This document shows positions 43,518 to 51,391 of a DNA stretch of 64,000 nucleotides, in pieces. Origin of the DNA: Blautia sp. OF03-15BH (GTDB lineage Bacteria; Bacillota; Clostridia; Lachnospirales; Lachnospiraceae). The notes under the pieces are model-generated. The model saw only the letters and a list, made by a program, of their open reading frames with translations, had not been told where the DNA came from and did no database searches. The stretch covers positions 62,001 to 126,000 of the forward strand of contig NZ_QSCM01000003.1 of NCBI RefSeq assembly GCF_003463065.1, read 5' to 3'. Position numbers and translations under genes: made by a program. Within the stretch, counting starts at the first letter, position 1; every line of letters begins with the position of its first letter.

Positions 43518-44258
43518 TCAATTCAGTCTTTGACGTACAATTTCATAAGCCAGAACACCTGCTGCCACAGAAGCATTCAGAGAATCGATATCACCTTTCA
43601 TGGGAATGGAAGCAATGTAATCGCACTTCTCTTTTACCAGACGGCTGACACCCTCTCCTTCGTTTCCGATCACCAGACCAATGGGCCCCTTCAGATTCAG
43701 ACGGTACATGCTCTCTCCGCCCATATCCGCACAGACGAACCAGAGGCCTTCTTTTTTCAGTTCTTCGATCGTTGCAGCCAGATTTGTCACCTTTGCCACC
43801 GGCGTATAGTTCAGTGCCCCTGCAGAGGTTTTTGCCACGGTAGCGGTAAGGCCAACTGCTCTTCTTTTGGGAATGATGACTCCGTGAGCCCCGGCCAGAT
43901 TTGCCGTACGGATGATTGCTCCCAGGTTATGAGGATCTTCAATATTATCCAGAAGGAAAATAAACGGCTCTTCTCCCTTTTCTCTGGCGTTTTTCAGGAT
44001 ATCCTCCACCTCAGCATATTCATAAGCCGCCGCATAAGCGATCACGCCCTGGTGTTTACCGGTCTCTGAAAGCTGATCCAGCCGCTCTTTCGTCACATAT
44101 TTGATCAGGGTATCATGCTTTCTCGCTTCTCTTGTAATGCTTAAGATCGGGCCATCCTTGCAGCCATCCTGCACAAACAGCTTGTCGATCGTTTTTCCGG
44201 AGCGAAATGCTTCCAGAACCGCATTTCTTCCTTCAATGGTCAGTTCTTCATATCTCAT
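43518..44258 (-). CDS. rlmB: 23S rRNA (guanosine-2'-O-)-methyltransferase RlmB
   Basis: 246 residues, SPOUT/TrmH family. An N-terminal substrate-binding domain (1-75) precedes the trefoil-knot motifs DPHNLGAIIRTANLAGAHGV (motif 1 region), LVIGNEGEGVSR and SLNASVAAGVLAYE. RlmB-type enzymes methylate G2251 of 23S rRNA; related TrmH proteins modify tRNA, so the exact position is inferred. Start overlaps the mrnC stop by 4 nt; last gene of ispF-cysS-mrnC-rlmB. Confidence 0.93.
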   Translation of the reverse strand: MRYEELTIEGRNAVLEAFRSGKTIDKLFVQDGCKDGPILSITREARKHDTLIKYVTKERLDQLSETGKHQGVIAYAAAYEYAEVEDILKNAREKGEEPFIFLLDNIEDPHNLGAIIRTANLAGAHGVIIPKRRAVGLTATVAKTSAGALNYTPVAKVTNLAATIEELKKEGLWFVCADMGGESMYRLNLKGPIGLVIGNEGEGVSRLVKEKCDYIASIPMKGDIDSLNASVAAGVLAYEIVRQRLN

Positions 44259-44719
44259 ACTCTGTCCTCTTCTTTCTTTTCCTCTGTCCAGTCGTTTCCT
44301 AATCCCTCTCTGACCAGGGATACCAGCCGTTCGGTCTCACCCTGAAGATAGAGATATCCCATCAGAGCCTCAAAACCGGTTGCCTTCCGGTAATCCTTCA
44401 TGGTTGCATTTTTCGCCATGGTATAGGATTTTGCATTTCTCCCTCTTTTATAGACAGCTAGTTCTTCTTCTGTCAGCTTATCCATCAGTTTGTCGATCAA
44501 AGCAGACTGGGCAGAAGCCTTTACCAGGGCACTGGTTCTTTTATGAAGCTTGTTTGGCTGGCAGCTGCCATGACGAACGATCAGGGTCCGGATCACCAGA
44601 TCGTAAATGCCGTCTCCGATATAGGCCAGGGCCAGAGGCGAGTATGTGCGGATATCCGCGATCTCGCCTCCAAACTGCATTTTCAGGATCTCAGGAAGAT
44701 CCATTACGCTCTTTTCCAT
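44255..44719 (-). CDS. mrnC: Mini-ribonuclease III
   Basis: 154 residues. It has an RNase III catalytic domain (YSPLALAYIGDGIYDLVIR, and YRKATGFEALMGYLYL with the catalytic acid) but no double-stranded RNA-binding domain, which defines Mini-III; in Bacillus it matures 23S rRNA. The start chosen overlaps cysS by 16 nt and has GAAGGTG upstream; an internal ATG at 44704 (TAATG with the cysS stop) is an alternative. Position between cysS and rlmB is the usual Firmicutes arrangement. Confidence 0.94.
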   Translation of the reverse strand: MEKSVMDLPEILKMQFGGEIADIRTYSPLALAYIGDGIYDLVIRTLIVRHGSCQPNKLHKRTSALVKASAQSALIDKLMDKLTEEELAVYKRGRNAKSYTMAKNATMKDYRKATGFEALMGYLYLQGETERLVSLVREGLGNDWTEEKKEEDRV

Positions 44720-46110
44720 TTGACACCTTCCCGTGTATCTTCCAGCACGATCCCTTTGGAAAGCAGCTCGTTCCGGATCTCATCTGCCCTTGCGAAATTC
44801 TTTGCCTTTCTGGCTGCCTGACGTTCCTCAATGAGCGCCTCGATGTCTGCATCCAGCATTTCTTCTTTCTTCTCTACGATCACTCCCAGTACATCTGCAA
44901 GGGAAACGATTTTTTCCTTCAGAGCACGCAGGAATGCCTTGGAGCTTCCTTCCTCTGCATGAGAATTGGCAAAACGCACCAGTTCAAAAATAGCAGCCAG
45001 GGCATCTGCCGTATTCAGATCGTCATCCATGGCAGCATCAAATTTTTCTTCGTAGGAGGAAAGCTGTGCCGTCAGTTCTTTTTCTTCTCCTGTCAGCTCT
45101 TCAACAGCGGCATTTTCCAGCAGATGGTTCAGGTTGCCTACTGCGTTCTGGATACGCTCCAGAGAGTTTCTGGAAGCTTCCATAAGCTCTGCGCTGAAGT
45201 TTAAGGGACTTCTGTAGTGTGCGCTCAGCATGAAGAAACGCAGCACCTGAAGATCATATTTCTCGCCGATCTCACGGACAGTAAAGAAGTTTCCAAGAGA
45301 TTTACTCATTTTCCGGTTATCAATATTCAGGAACGCATTGTGCAGCCAGTAGCGTGCAAAGGGAACTCCATTGCAGCACTCACTCTGGGCGATCTCATTT
45401 TCATGATGCGGGAAGATCAGATCCTCACCGCCGGCATGAATATCGATCTCTTCTCCCAGATATTTTTTGGACATCACGGAGCACTCGATATGCCATCCGG
45501 GACGGCCGTCGCTCCAGGGAGAGGGCCAGGAGGGCTCTCCTTCTTTTTTCGGTTTCCAGAGAACGAAATCCAGCGGATCTTCCTTCTGATCTTCACCAGT
45601 CACCAGAAGAGAACGTCCGCCGCTTCTTAAATCATCCAGATTTTTGTGAGAAAGCTTTCCGTATTCGGAGAATTTACGGGTACGGAAATAAACGGTCCCG
45701 TTTACATTATAGGCATATCCTTTTTCTACCAATGTAGAAATCATATCGATCATCCCGCCGATCTCTTCTGTCGCCTTTGGATGCGTAGTCGCCGGTTTTA
45801 CATTCATGCCTTCCATATCTTTTTTGCACTCTGCGATATAGCGCTCTGAAATCTCTTTGGAAGAAACTCCTTCTTCATTGGCTTTCGCAATGATCTTGTC
45901 ATCTACATCGGTAAAGTTGGATACATAATTGACTTCATAGCCCTTGTGCTCCATGTAACGGCGTGCTGTATCAAAAACGATCATGGGGCGGGCATTTCCA
46001 ATGTGGATAAAGTTATAAACCGTAGGTCCGCAGACATACATTTTCACTTTGCCCGGCTCCAGGGGAACAAATTCTTCTTTCTTTTTGGTCAGTGTGTTGT
46101 ATAATTTCAT
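44704..46110 (-). CDS. cysS: Cysteinyl-tRNA synthetase
   Basis: 468 residues, class I. Motifs: zinc Cys in YVCGPTVYN, HIGH-type FIHIGNARPM, the WHIECSVM zinc/active-site region and KMSKSLGNF. C-terminal helical anticodon domain is intact. It lies 59 nt after ispF within the T-box-controlled operon, whose specifier UGC fits cysteine. Confidence 0.97.
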   Translation of the reverse strand: MKLYNTLTKKKEEFVPLEPGKVKMYVCGPTVYNFIHIGNARPMIVFDTARRYMEHKGYEVNYVSNFTDVDDKIIAKANEEGVSSKEISERYIAECKKDMEGMNVKPATTHPKATEEIGGMIDMISTLVEKGYAYNVNGTVYFRTRKFSEYGKLSHKNLDDLRSGGRSLLVTGEDQKEDPLDFVLWKPKKEGEPSWPSPWSDGRPGWHIECSVMSKKYLGEEIDIHAGGEDLIFPHHENEIAQSECCNGVPFARYWLHNAFLNIDNRKMSKSLGNFFTVREIGEKYDLQVLRFFMLSAHYRSPLNFSAELMEASRNSLERIQNAVGNLNHLLENAAVEELTGEEKELTAQLSSYEEKFDAAMDDDLNTADALAAIFELVRFANSHAEEGSSKAFLRALKEKIVSLADVLGVIVEKKEEMLDADIEALIEERQAARKAKNFARADEIRNELLSKGIVLEDTREGVKWKRA

Positions 46111-46169
46111 GCTCCATTTCCTCTTTTCAACGATATTTTCGATTGTGCCCTTTCAGGGTTTTTATACTT

Positions 46170-46709
46170 TTATTTTCTACAGTTCGTACAGCCGCTGCAG
46201 CCCGAAAGCGCATCACGGTCTGAACCGGCATAATCCATAAGCCCCACCAGAGAACAAATGGCCTGGGAAGCCATTCCTTCACCGTTTCCGGTAAAGCCTA
46301 ACCCCTCTTCCGTTGTCGCCTTCAGGTTCAGTCTGTTTTCCTCGATCCCCAGTGCTCCTGCAATGTTTTTGGTCATCTCTTCCATATAGGGACGAAGTTT
46401 TGGTCTCTGGGCGATCACTGTAGCATCGATGTTCTCAATGACATAATTGTTCTCATCCAGAAGCTCTGCCACCTGTTTTAACAGTTCCACACTGGAGATC
46501 CCTTTATATCTGGGATCTGTATCCGGAAAATGTTTACCGATATCCCCAAGGGCTGCTGCTCCCAGAAGAGCATCCATGATCGCATGGATCAGGACATCTG
46601 CATCTGAATGACCCAGAAGACCTTTTTCATAGGGGATTTCCACACCTCCCAGGATCAGCTTTCTGCCTTCCACCAATCGATGGACATCATATCCCATTCC
46701 TACCCGCAT
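46170..46709 (-). CDS. ispF: 2-C-methyl-D-erythritol 2,4-cyclodiphosphate synthase
   Basis: 179 residues. IspF cyclises the methylerythritol intermediate in isoprenoid synthesis. Metal and substrate motifs: GYDVHRLVEGRKLILGG, GHSDADVLIHAIMDALLGA, DTDPRYKGISS and ATTEEGLGFTGNGEGMASQA. The core ends near residue 157, the usual length; an extra tail of about 22 residues ends in SGCSGCTNC, with four cysteines counting one earlier. First gene after the T-box leader; AAAGGAGCG precedes the start. Confidence 0.95.
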   Translation of the reverse strand: MRVGMGYDVHRLVEGRKLILGGVEIPYEKGLLGHSDADVLIHAIMDALLGAAALGDIGKHFPDTDPRYKGISSVELLKQVAELLDENNYVIENIDATVIAQRPKLRPYMEEMTKNIAGALGIEENRLNLKATTEEGLGFTGNGEGMASQAICSLVGLMDYAGSDRDALSGCSGCTNCRK

Positions 46710-46732
46710 GATTTCGCTCCTTTCCTGTAATC

Positions 46733-46983
46733 AAAAAAGACCACTCCATCTCTTTAGAGACGAAATGATCCGCGGTTCCACTCTACTGAAAATCAAAAGA
46801 TTTTCACTCTTTGCATGTAACGTATGCTCAACGTACCGGGGTTGGGCCTTTACCGTTCTCCCGGTCAGCTCCCGGATGCACTTCAGAAAATGATCCTCCA
46901 AGACTGCTTTCAGCCAGCGACAGTCTCTCTCTGATTGGATATCTTTTTTCCTACTCTTTCCGTTCTCTGCCTTTTCCTCTCAA
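46733..46983 (-). ncRNA. Cysteine T-box leader
   Basis: The T-box sequence AGAGTGGAACCGCGG (minus strand, about 46785-46770) precedes a 15-bp terminator stem (GATCATTTCGTCTCT / AGAGATGGAGTGGTC, G-U rich) and TTTTTT. In Stem I, GAAGTGCATCC offers the specifier UGC (Cys). It senses uncharged tRNA-Cys and controls ispF-cysS-mrnC-rlmB. Confidence 0.9.
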
Positions 46984-46988
46984 TAATC

Positions 46989-47017
46989 AGTTTATTCATT
47001 CCCTCCGGTTTTGTCAA
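46989..47017 (-). promoter_or_regulatory. Promoter of the T-box operon
   Basis: TTGACA (47017-47012), 17-nt spacer, TAAACT (46994-46989) on the minus strand. Confidence 0.75.
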
Positions 47018-47070
47018 TCCTTTTTTCTCTTCCGTAAAAGAATCCCCGCTTTTCCGCCACAAGGCGCACC

Positions 47071-47105
47071 AAAAAAAGACCTCCCGGTCTCCCGGAAGGT
47101 CTTTT
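47071..47105 (-). terminator. Terminator of the repeat lipoprotein gene
   Basis: Minus-strand stem GACCTTCCGG / CCGGGAGGTC with loop GAGA followed by seven U; also palindromic on the plus strand. Confidence 0.9.
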
Positions 47106-47115
47106 CGTATTTTTA

Positions 47116-47394
47116 TTAAGCCTCAGTTGCTGCCTCAGTAGTAGCTGCTTCGGTTGCTGCCTCAGTAGCAGCCTCGGTTGCTGCAGTGGTAGCTGCCTCA
47201 GTTGCTTTCTCGGTAGCTGCCTCGGTTGCTGCAGTGGTAGCTGCCTCAGTTGCTTTCTCAGTAGCTGCCTCGGTTGCTGCAGTGGTAGCTGCCTCAGTTG
47301 CTTTCTCAGTCTCTTTTTTGTTGCTTCCGCAACCAACTGCCATCATAGATGCAACAGCTGCAACCATAACTAATGCCATAACTTTTTTCTTCAT
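47116..47394 (-). CDS. Small lipoprotein made of 16-residue Ala/Thr/Glu repeats
   Basis: 92 residues from the ATG at 47394 (GAGGAGG-type site upstream). Lipoprotein signal MALVMVAAVASMMAVGC (lipobox AVGC), then three exact units TEKATEAATTAATEAA and one degenerate unit to the end. Nothing else: no globular domain. At DNA level the 48-bp units are nearly identical, so copy number may vary by slippage. It may be a surface spacer or a decoy; function unknown. Single gene with its own terminator. Confidence 0.8.
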   Translation of the reverse strand: MKKKVMALVMVAAVASMMAVGCGSNKKETEKATEAATTAATEAATEKATEAATTAATEAATEKATEAATTAATEAATEAATEAATTEAATEA

Positions 47395-47572
47395 AGTCTT
47401 TTTCCTCCTCATTAGCGATTTCTTAAAGAATCGCACCATTTCATCTAAATTACGTCGCTTATCTTATCACTTTTAAATTCAAATGTCTATGGGTTTTCCA
47501 TAAAATATCGGAGAAAATTTCCTTAAAATTCTTAAGTTTTCTTAAGTTTTGCACAAAAATCGATCATTCCTT

Positions 47573-48874
47573 CTATTCTTCTTGCCTTTTTTTCACCAGA
47601 GCATAATCTACGATATGATTTTTCACATTCATCACTTCAATCTGCAAGCTCTCCGATTCACATACAAAGTGTTCTCCTTCTTCCGGTATCCGGCCTATGA
47701 TCTCTGAAACAAAACCGCTGAACGTGTCATAGGTTTCCGTCGGAAGTTTCACGCCAAAACACTCCGCCACATCTTCCAGACTGGTATTTCCCTGGATCCT
47801 CCAGGTATTTTCATCCAGCCTTTCAATGTCTGCCGGTTCTGCCGGTCCCTTTTCATCCTCCAGTTCTCCCACCAGTGTCTCAATGAGATCATGGATCGTC
47901 ACAATACCGAACATACAGCCATATTCATCCAGCACCACCGCAAAATAATTACGGGTTTGTTTCATCTGGTTGAAAAGAGCATTGGCTCTCATTTCCTCCG
48001 GTACAAAAAACGGTTTTTCCACCGCCTGCTTCATAATAAGATCCCGGTCTTTCTGTTCTGAGCGAAAATAGATCTTGGTATTCAGGATTCCAACAATATC
48101 ATCCTGATTTTCTCCGCAGATCGGATAGTAGGTGTGTCTGCTCTGCTGGATGACTCCGGCCCATTCCTCTTCGCTGTCTTCCATATAAAGACAGATGGTC
48201 TCCCGTTTATGTGTGCTGATCTGTCCCGCTGTCGTATCGTCAAACTCAAAAATATTTTTGATCATCCAGCGTTCTTCGTCCTGGATCGTTCCCTGCTCAT
48301 TTCCTTCTGCCAGCATCATACGGATATCTTCTTCTGTCACTACATCCTCTTCTTCATTGGGATTGATCCCCATAAGTTTCAGGACAAGGTTTGTAGAGGC
48401 TGTCAAAAGCCAGACCAACGGTGCAAAGATCACCGAAACGAGGTAAAGCATGCCTGACATTTCCAGTGCCATTTTTTCTGTTTTTTTCATTGCGATCCTT
48501 TTTGGTACCAGTTCACCAAACACAAGACTGAAATACGTCAGAATCAAAGTGATCAGCAGAACCACCACCGACCGCAGCACATGATCCGGAAGAGCCACTC
48601 CCAGTTCTTTCAGTTTAAAAACCAGTGGATCTGCAAAATGATCCGCCGCAAAAGCACCACCGAGAAGTCCCGCCAGTGTAATGGCCACCTGGATCGTTGA
48701 TAAAAACTTTGCCGGCTGCTCTATCAGGGCAGACAGCTTTTCTGCCTGTTTGTTTCCTTCCTGAACCATATGCTTCAGTCTGGTCTCATTCATGGAAATC
48801 ACTGCGATCTCCGCACTGGCGAAAACGGCATTGATAAAAATAAGTAGCGCCTGTAAAATAACTGCTTCAAACAT
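47573..48874 (-). CDS. Hemolysin C/CNNM-family membrane protein with CBS domains
   Basis: 433 residues. DUF21 membrane domain with four helices (1-190; ends of helices show SAEIAVISMNETRLKHM and LLGGAFAADHFA), a CBS pair (about 210-335; TICLYMEDSEEEW, DDIVGILNT, YGCMFGIVTIHDLIETLVG) and a C-terminal CorC/HlyC domain (about 350-430). Related proteins move or regulate Mg2+/Co2+ export; direct hemolysis is unlikely. Single gene on the minus strand. Confidence 0.92.
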   Translation of the reverse strand: MFEAVILQALLIFINAVFASAEIAVISMNETRLKHMVQEGNKQAEKLSALIEQPAKFLSTIQVAITLAGLLGGAFAADHFADPLVFKLKELGVALPDHVLRSVVVLLITLILTYFSLVFGELVPKRIAMKKTEKMALEMSGMLYLVSVIFAPLVWLLTASTNLVLKLMGINPNEEEDVVTEEDIRMMLAEGNEQGTIQDEERWMIKNIFEFDDTTAGQISTHKRETICLYMEDSEEEWAGVIQQSRHTYYPICGENQDDIVGILNTKIYFRSEQKDRDLIMKQAVEKPFFVPEEMRANALFNQMKQTRNYFAVVLDEYGCMFGIVTIHDLIETLVGELEDEKGPAEPADIERLDENTWRIQGNTSLEDVAECFGVKLPTETYDTFSGFVSEIIGRIPEEGEHFVCESESLQIEVMNVKNHIVDYALVKKRQEE

Positions 48875-48947
48875 AATTTCTCCTTTTTCATTTACACATC
48901 ATGAATTTTGTGACGGCTGCACTCACCGTGTTTTCCGTCAGATACAC

Positions 48948-48986
48948 AAAAAGGTATAGCCTCCAGATCTCTCTGCAGACTATACC
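48948..48986 (-). terminator. Terminator downstream of the tRNA-Val-Met-Gly operon
   Basis: Minus-strand GGTATAG (48986-48980) pairs with CTATACC (48959-48953) around an imperfect stem, followed by TTTTTG. Confidence 0.7.
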
Positions 48987-48988
48987 CC

Positions 48989-49060
48989 TTAATTATTCAT
49001 AATGCTACATGAAGCAGTTGTTCTGTCCTTATGATTATCTCCATCGGAACTGTCGTCCAT
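48989..49060 (-). CDS. Possible 23-residue small protein
   Basis: A 23-codon frame from ATG at 49060 to TAA at 48989, hydrophilic with one Cys near the end (ASCSIM) and an acidic/basic N-terminal half (MDDSSDGDNHKDRTT). AAGGAG lies 12 nt before the start, rather far. It sits between tRNA-Gly and the terminator, so it would be on the tRNA transcript. I do not recognise it; it could be chance. Confidence 0.3.
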   Translation of the reverse strand: MDDSSDGDNHKDRTTASCSIMNN

Positions 49061-49101
49061 GTATCACTCACACTCCTTCATTAAATAGATGATATAACAA
49101 A

Positions 49102-49172
49102 AGCAGGTAGCGGGAATCGAACCCGTCTCTCCAGCTTGGGAAGCTAGCGTTCTACCGATGAACTATACCTGC
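49102..49172 (-). tRNA. tRNA-Gly(CCC)
   Basis: Full cloverleaf on the minus strand: acceptor GCAGGTA/TACCTGC, anticodon stem CTAGC/GCTGG around loop TTCCCAA (anticodon CCC), T arm GACGG-GTTCGATT-CCCG. Third tRNA of the operon. Confidence 0.93.
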
Positions 49173-49213
49173 AATTTGAAAAAGATGATGACAGATCTGC
49201 CATCATCTTGTAG

Positions 49214-49287
49214 TAGCGGAAGGGAGATTTGAACTCTCGACACCACGGGTATGAACCGTGTGCTCTAGCCAACTGAGCTATTCCGCC
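49214..49287 (-). tRNA. tRNA-Met(CAT), elongator type
   Basis: Cloverleaf with anticodon loop TTCATAC (CAT), acceptor GGCGGAA/TTCCGCT with a G-U first pair and discriminator A. Sequence resembles the Bacillus elongator tRNA-Met; initiator features (C1-A72 mismatch, three GC pairs) are absent. A lysidine-modified tRNA-Ile2 is a less likely alternative. Confidence 0.9.
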
Positions 49288-49294
49288 AGATTCA

Positions 49295-49367
49295 TGGGGC
49301 CTATAGGGCTCGAACCTATGACCCTCTGCTTGTAAGGCAGATGCTCTCCCAGCTGAGCTAAGACCCC
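49295..49367 (-). tRNA. tRNA-Val(TAC)
   Basis: Cloverleaf with acceptor GGGGTCT/AGGCCCC (one mismatch tolerated by G-U), anticodon loop CTTACAA (TAC) and discriminator A. First tRNA of the Val-Met-Gly operon. Confidence 0.93.
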
Positions 49368-49410
49368 ATGTCATTTGTCATTTCGTTTTATCACTTCCTG
49401 ACGCTCACTC

Positions 49411-49439
49411 AGTATACTATAGACTTTTAGAAATGTCAA
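49411..49439 (-). promoter_or_regulatory. Promoter of the tRNA-Val-Met-Gly operon
   Basis: TTGACA (49439-49434), 17-nt spacer, TATACT (49416-49411) on the minus strand. Confidence 0.8.
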
Positions 49440-49448
49440 GGGAATTTT

Positions 49449-50300
49449 TTAAATTTTTTCAACAAATTCTACTTTTTCTCCGTCGGGTCCGATGACAAAG
49501 AAAAAACGGATTCCTTTTTCCAAAAGAGGCAGTTCCTGGATCGTGTGATTCAACAGCGGATAACCATTTTTTCTTGCTCCGTCAAAGGCTTCTCTGATAT
49601 CTCTTACCCGGAGAGCAATGTGATCCAGCCGTCCCTCTTTTCGTTGTTTCAATTCTTCCAGACCAGAACCTGTCATCTCAAGCACTTCCATGACAAAACC
49701 ACATTTTTCCAGATAATGGATCCGAATGTCACCTTCCGGTGTCGGAAGATAGCCTTTGCTCCTGACCTGAAAACCCATTTTTCCGTAAAAAGCCTCTGTT
49801 CGTTCCAGATTTTCCACCTTCAAAGCCAGATGGGACCAGCCTGAAAGCCCCGTCTTTCCATGATAGTCAACTGCTTCCTCCCGACAGAGCTCCAGAACTT
49901 CCCCGCCCGGTCCATAAAAATTGATCCCTCGTACTCCTTTTTCTCCCAGATGCTCATACCAGGTAAGACCATCTGGTGTCGATGGATGAACCTTCAATCC
50001 TTTCTCTTCTGCCAGCGCCGCCTCTTTCGCAAGCTCCGGTGCTTCCATTGCAAAATGGTCCCATTTTCCGGCTCCCCGAAGCTTTGCCTCTTCTTTCAGC
50101 CTTCCTGCCGGCTCCACCAGTTCCAGCACCAGATCTCCTTTTCTGAGAAGAGCGATCTCCGTTCTCCCGTTCATCACCACGATCCTCTGCTGCAGCTTTT
50201 CAAAACCAAGCTTTTCCTCATACCAGGCCACATCTCTTTTCAGATCTCCTGTCAGTATCCCCAGATGATCGACTCCTGTTATCTCATTATCCAGACTCAT
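49449..50300 (-). CDS. Two-domain VOC (glyoxalase/dioxygenase-like) protein
   Basis: 283 residues containing two tandem VOC modules: residues 8-125 (GVDHLGILTGDLKRDVAWYEEKLGF split as VDHLGILTGDL and WYEEKLGF; metal Glu in VLELCREE) and about 150-280 (WSHLALKVENLERTEAFY; closing EKVEFVEKI). Candidate metal ligands His and Glu are present in each. This is the layout of extradiol dioxygenases and some glyoxalases, but no substrate can be assigned. GGGGAAGG precedes the start; single gene. Confidence 0.85.
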   Translation of the reverse strand: MSLDNEITGVDHLGILTGDLKRDVAWYEEKLGFEKLQQRIVVMNGRTEIALLRKGDLVLELVEPAGRLKEEAKLRGAGKWDHFAMEAPELAKEAALAEEKGLKVHPSTPDGLTWYEHLGEKGVRGINFYGPGGEVLELCREEAVDYHGKTGLSGWSHLALKVENLERTEAFYGKMGFQVRSKGYLPTPEGDIRIHYLEKCGFVMEVLEMTGSGLEELKQRKEGRLDHIALRVRDIREAFDGARKNGYPLLNHTIQELPLLEKGIRFFFVIGPDGEKVEFVEKI

Positions 50301-50370
50301 ACACCTTCCCCTTTCTGCCGTTTCTTTGACTCTTAGTATAACACTTCCGGCCTGTTTTGTGTTATTATTT

Positions 50371-50514
50371 GTAACTATTCAGAGCCAAGCAGATTTTCTG
50401 TCAAAAGTGTGAGTCATGCTCGCATGAATGAACACTTTTGATTGAAAATCTATTTGGCGAGAAGCCACATCGAGATGTAGCGAAGCGGAATCGAGATGGG
50501 GTCTGAATAGTTAC
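50371..50514. mobile_element. 144-bp palindromic MITE/REP-like element
   Basis: Terminal inverted repeats GTAACTATTCAGA (50371-50383) / TCTGAATAGTTAC (50502-50514) flank an internal imperfect hairpin (AGATTTTCTGTCAAAAGTGT against ACACTTTTGATTGAAAATCT). ATTATTT occurs on both sides (50364-50370; 50516-50522), a possible target duplication. It encodes nothing. Confidence 0.8.
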
Positions 50515-50567
50515 CATTATTTACAATTTTTCTCTTTCCTGCGTCATATCCGGGACTTTTCAGCGTT

Positions 50568-51095
50568 TTATTTAGTAGAACGATGGAGCTTCAGGAATTT
50601 TCCAAGAGCTCTTGTCCTGTTTCCATCCAGATAATCCAATACAAAATGTGGATTTACAACACTCTCCCAGATCGGATAGCTTCTCCGGTATTCTCCAAGA
50701 CTGCTCCACCAGTAATCCTCCGGTTTCTCTGCCAGCTTCTGTTCTGTAGCAATTTTATGGATCCTGCAGCAGTCTTCTATGAGTTCCTCCAGATCCATCA
50801 GCTTCTGGCTTCTGTTTTCCCGTACAAGGCACATGTTTTCTCCGTTATGACAGGTTTCATAATAAGTGGAAAATTGATCTATCACGCTTACGGCCGCCTG
50901 GTTCAAGTCACTTTCAGAGTCACCGGACACCAGAAAGTGACATTCTTCATCTGTAACACAAAAAGCAAAAATATCCAGTTTTCTCTCTTTTTTCTGTTCC
51001 GCCACCAGTTCCAGAAGTTTTTTCTTATCCCGTTCGTCTGCGAAAGGCTGTTTTTCTGCCCACAGGACGTCGTGATAAACTTTTATCTTATCCAT
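50568..51095 (-). CDS. RAYT-like (REP-associated tyrosine transposase) derived protein, catalytically degenerate
   Basis: 175 residues with good ribosome site (AAGGAG) and promoter. The order of blocks matches Y1/RAYT transposases: DERDKKKLLELVAEQK; FAFCVTDEECHFLV where the family has the HUH motif (xNHxHLLx); and PEDYWWSSLGEYRR, the typical PEDYxWSSYRxY end. Here the first HUH histidine is Glu/Cys and the expected catalytic Tyr (RYIHLNP in relatives) aligns with Arg in CRIHKIA. It should therefore bind nucleic acid at most. It lies 53 bp from a palindromic element, as RAYT genes do beside REPs. A domesticated regulator or nucleic-acid binder is plausible. Confidence 0.7.
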   Translation of the reverse strand: MDKIKVYHDVLWAEKQPFADERDKKKLLELVAEQKKERKLDIFAFCVTDEECHFLVSGDSESDLNQAAVSVIDQFSTYYETCHNGENMCLVRENRSQKLMDLEELIEDCCRIHKIATEQKLAEKPEDYWWSSLGEYRRSYPIWESVVNPHFVLDYLDGNRTRALGKFLKLHRSTK

Positions 51096-51167
51096 ACACT
51101 TGCTCCTTCTTGTTTTGTCCCGATTGCAGAAAACTACGAGTCAAAATCATTCTTTTTATAATAGTTG

Positions 51168-51196
51168 ATTATAATGTATATTTTTAGAATATTCAA
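51168..51196 (-). promoter_or_regulatory. Promoter of the RAYT-like gene
   Basis: TTGAAT (51196-51191), 17-nt spacer, TATAAT (51173-51168): a near-consensus promoter. A perfect dyad TGCAACA-ATA-TGTTGCA (51212-51228) just upstream may be an operator. The rest of 51229-51313 is A/T-rich without genes. Confidence 0.75.
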
Positions 51197-51310
51197 GAAA
51201 TTTATTGCATATGCAACAATATGTTGCACAAAATATTTTTCTTATGAAAGTGCGTCAAAAACAGACATTATTTATTAAAAATGCTTCATTTTGTTGCATA
51301 ATTATAAAGC

Positions 51311-51354
51311 AAAAAACAGCCCCTCGCCGGATCTATCCAGCTAAGGGGCTGTTT
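51311..51354. terminator. purL terminator
   Basis: AAACAGCCCC (51314-51323) pairs with GGGGCTGTTT (51345-51354); followed on the minus strand by TTTTTTG. Confidence 0.9.
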
Positions 51355-51391
51355 CGTTTCCGTGAAGCCCAGGCCTCACTGGAAATTATTC

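Noticed and set aside
43229..43648. Plus-strand frame with repeated segment
   Set aside because: The repeated part is the antisense of two tRNA-Thr genes.
49144..49374. 76-codon minus-strand frame
   Set aside because: Runs through tRNA-Met and tRNA-Val; not a protein gene.
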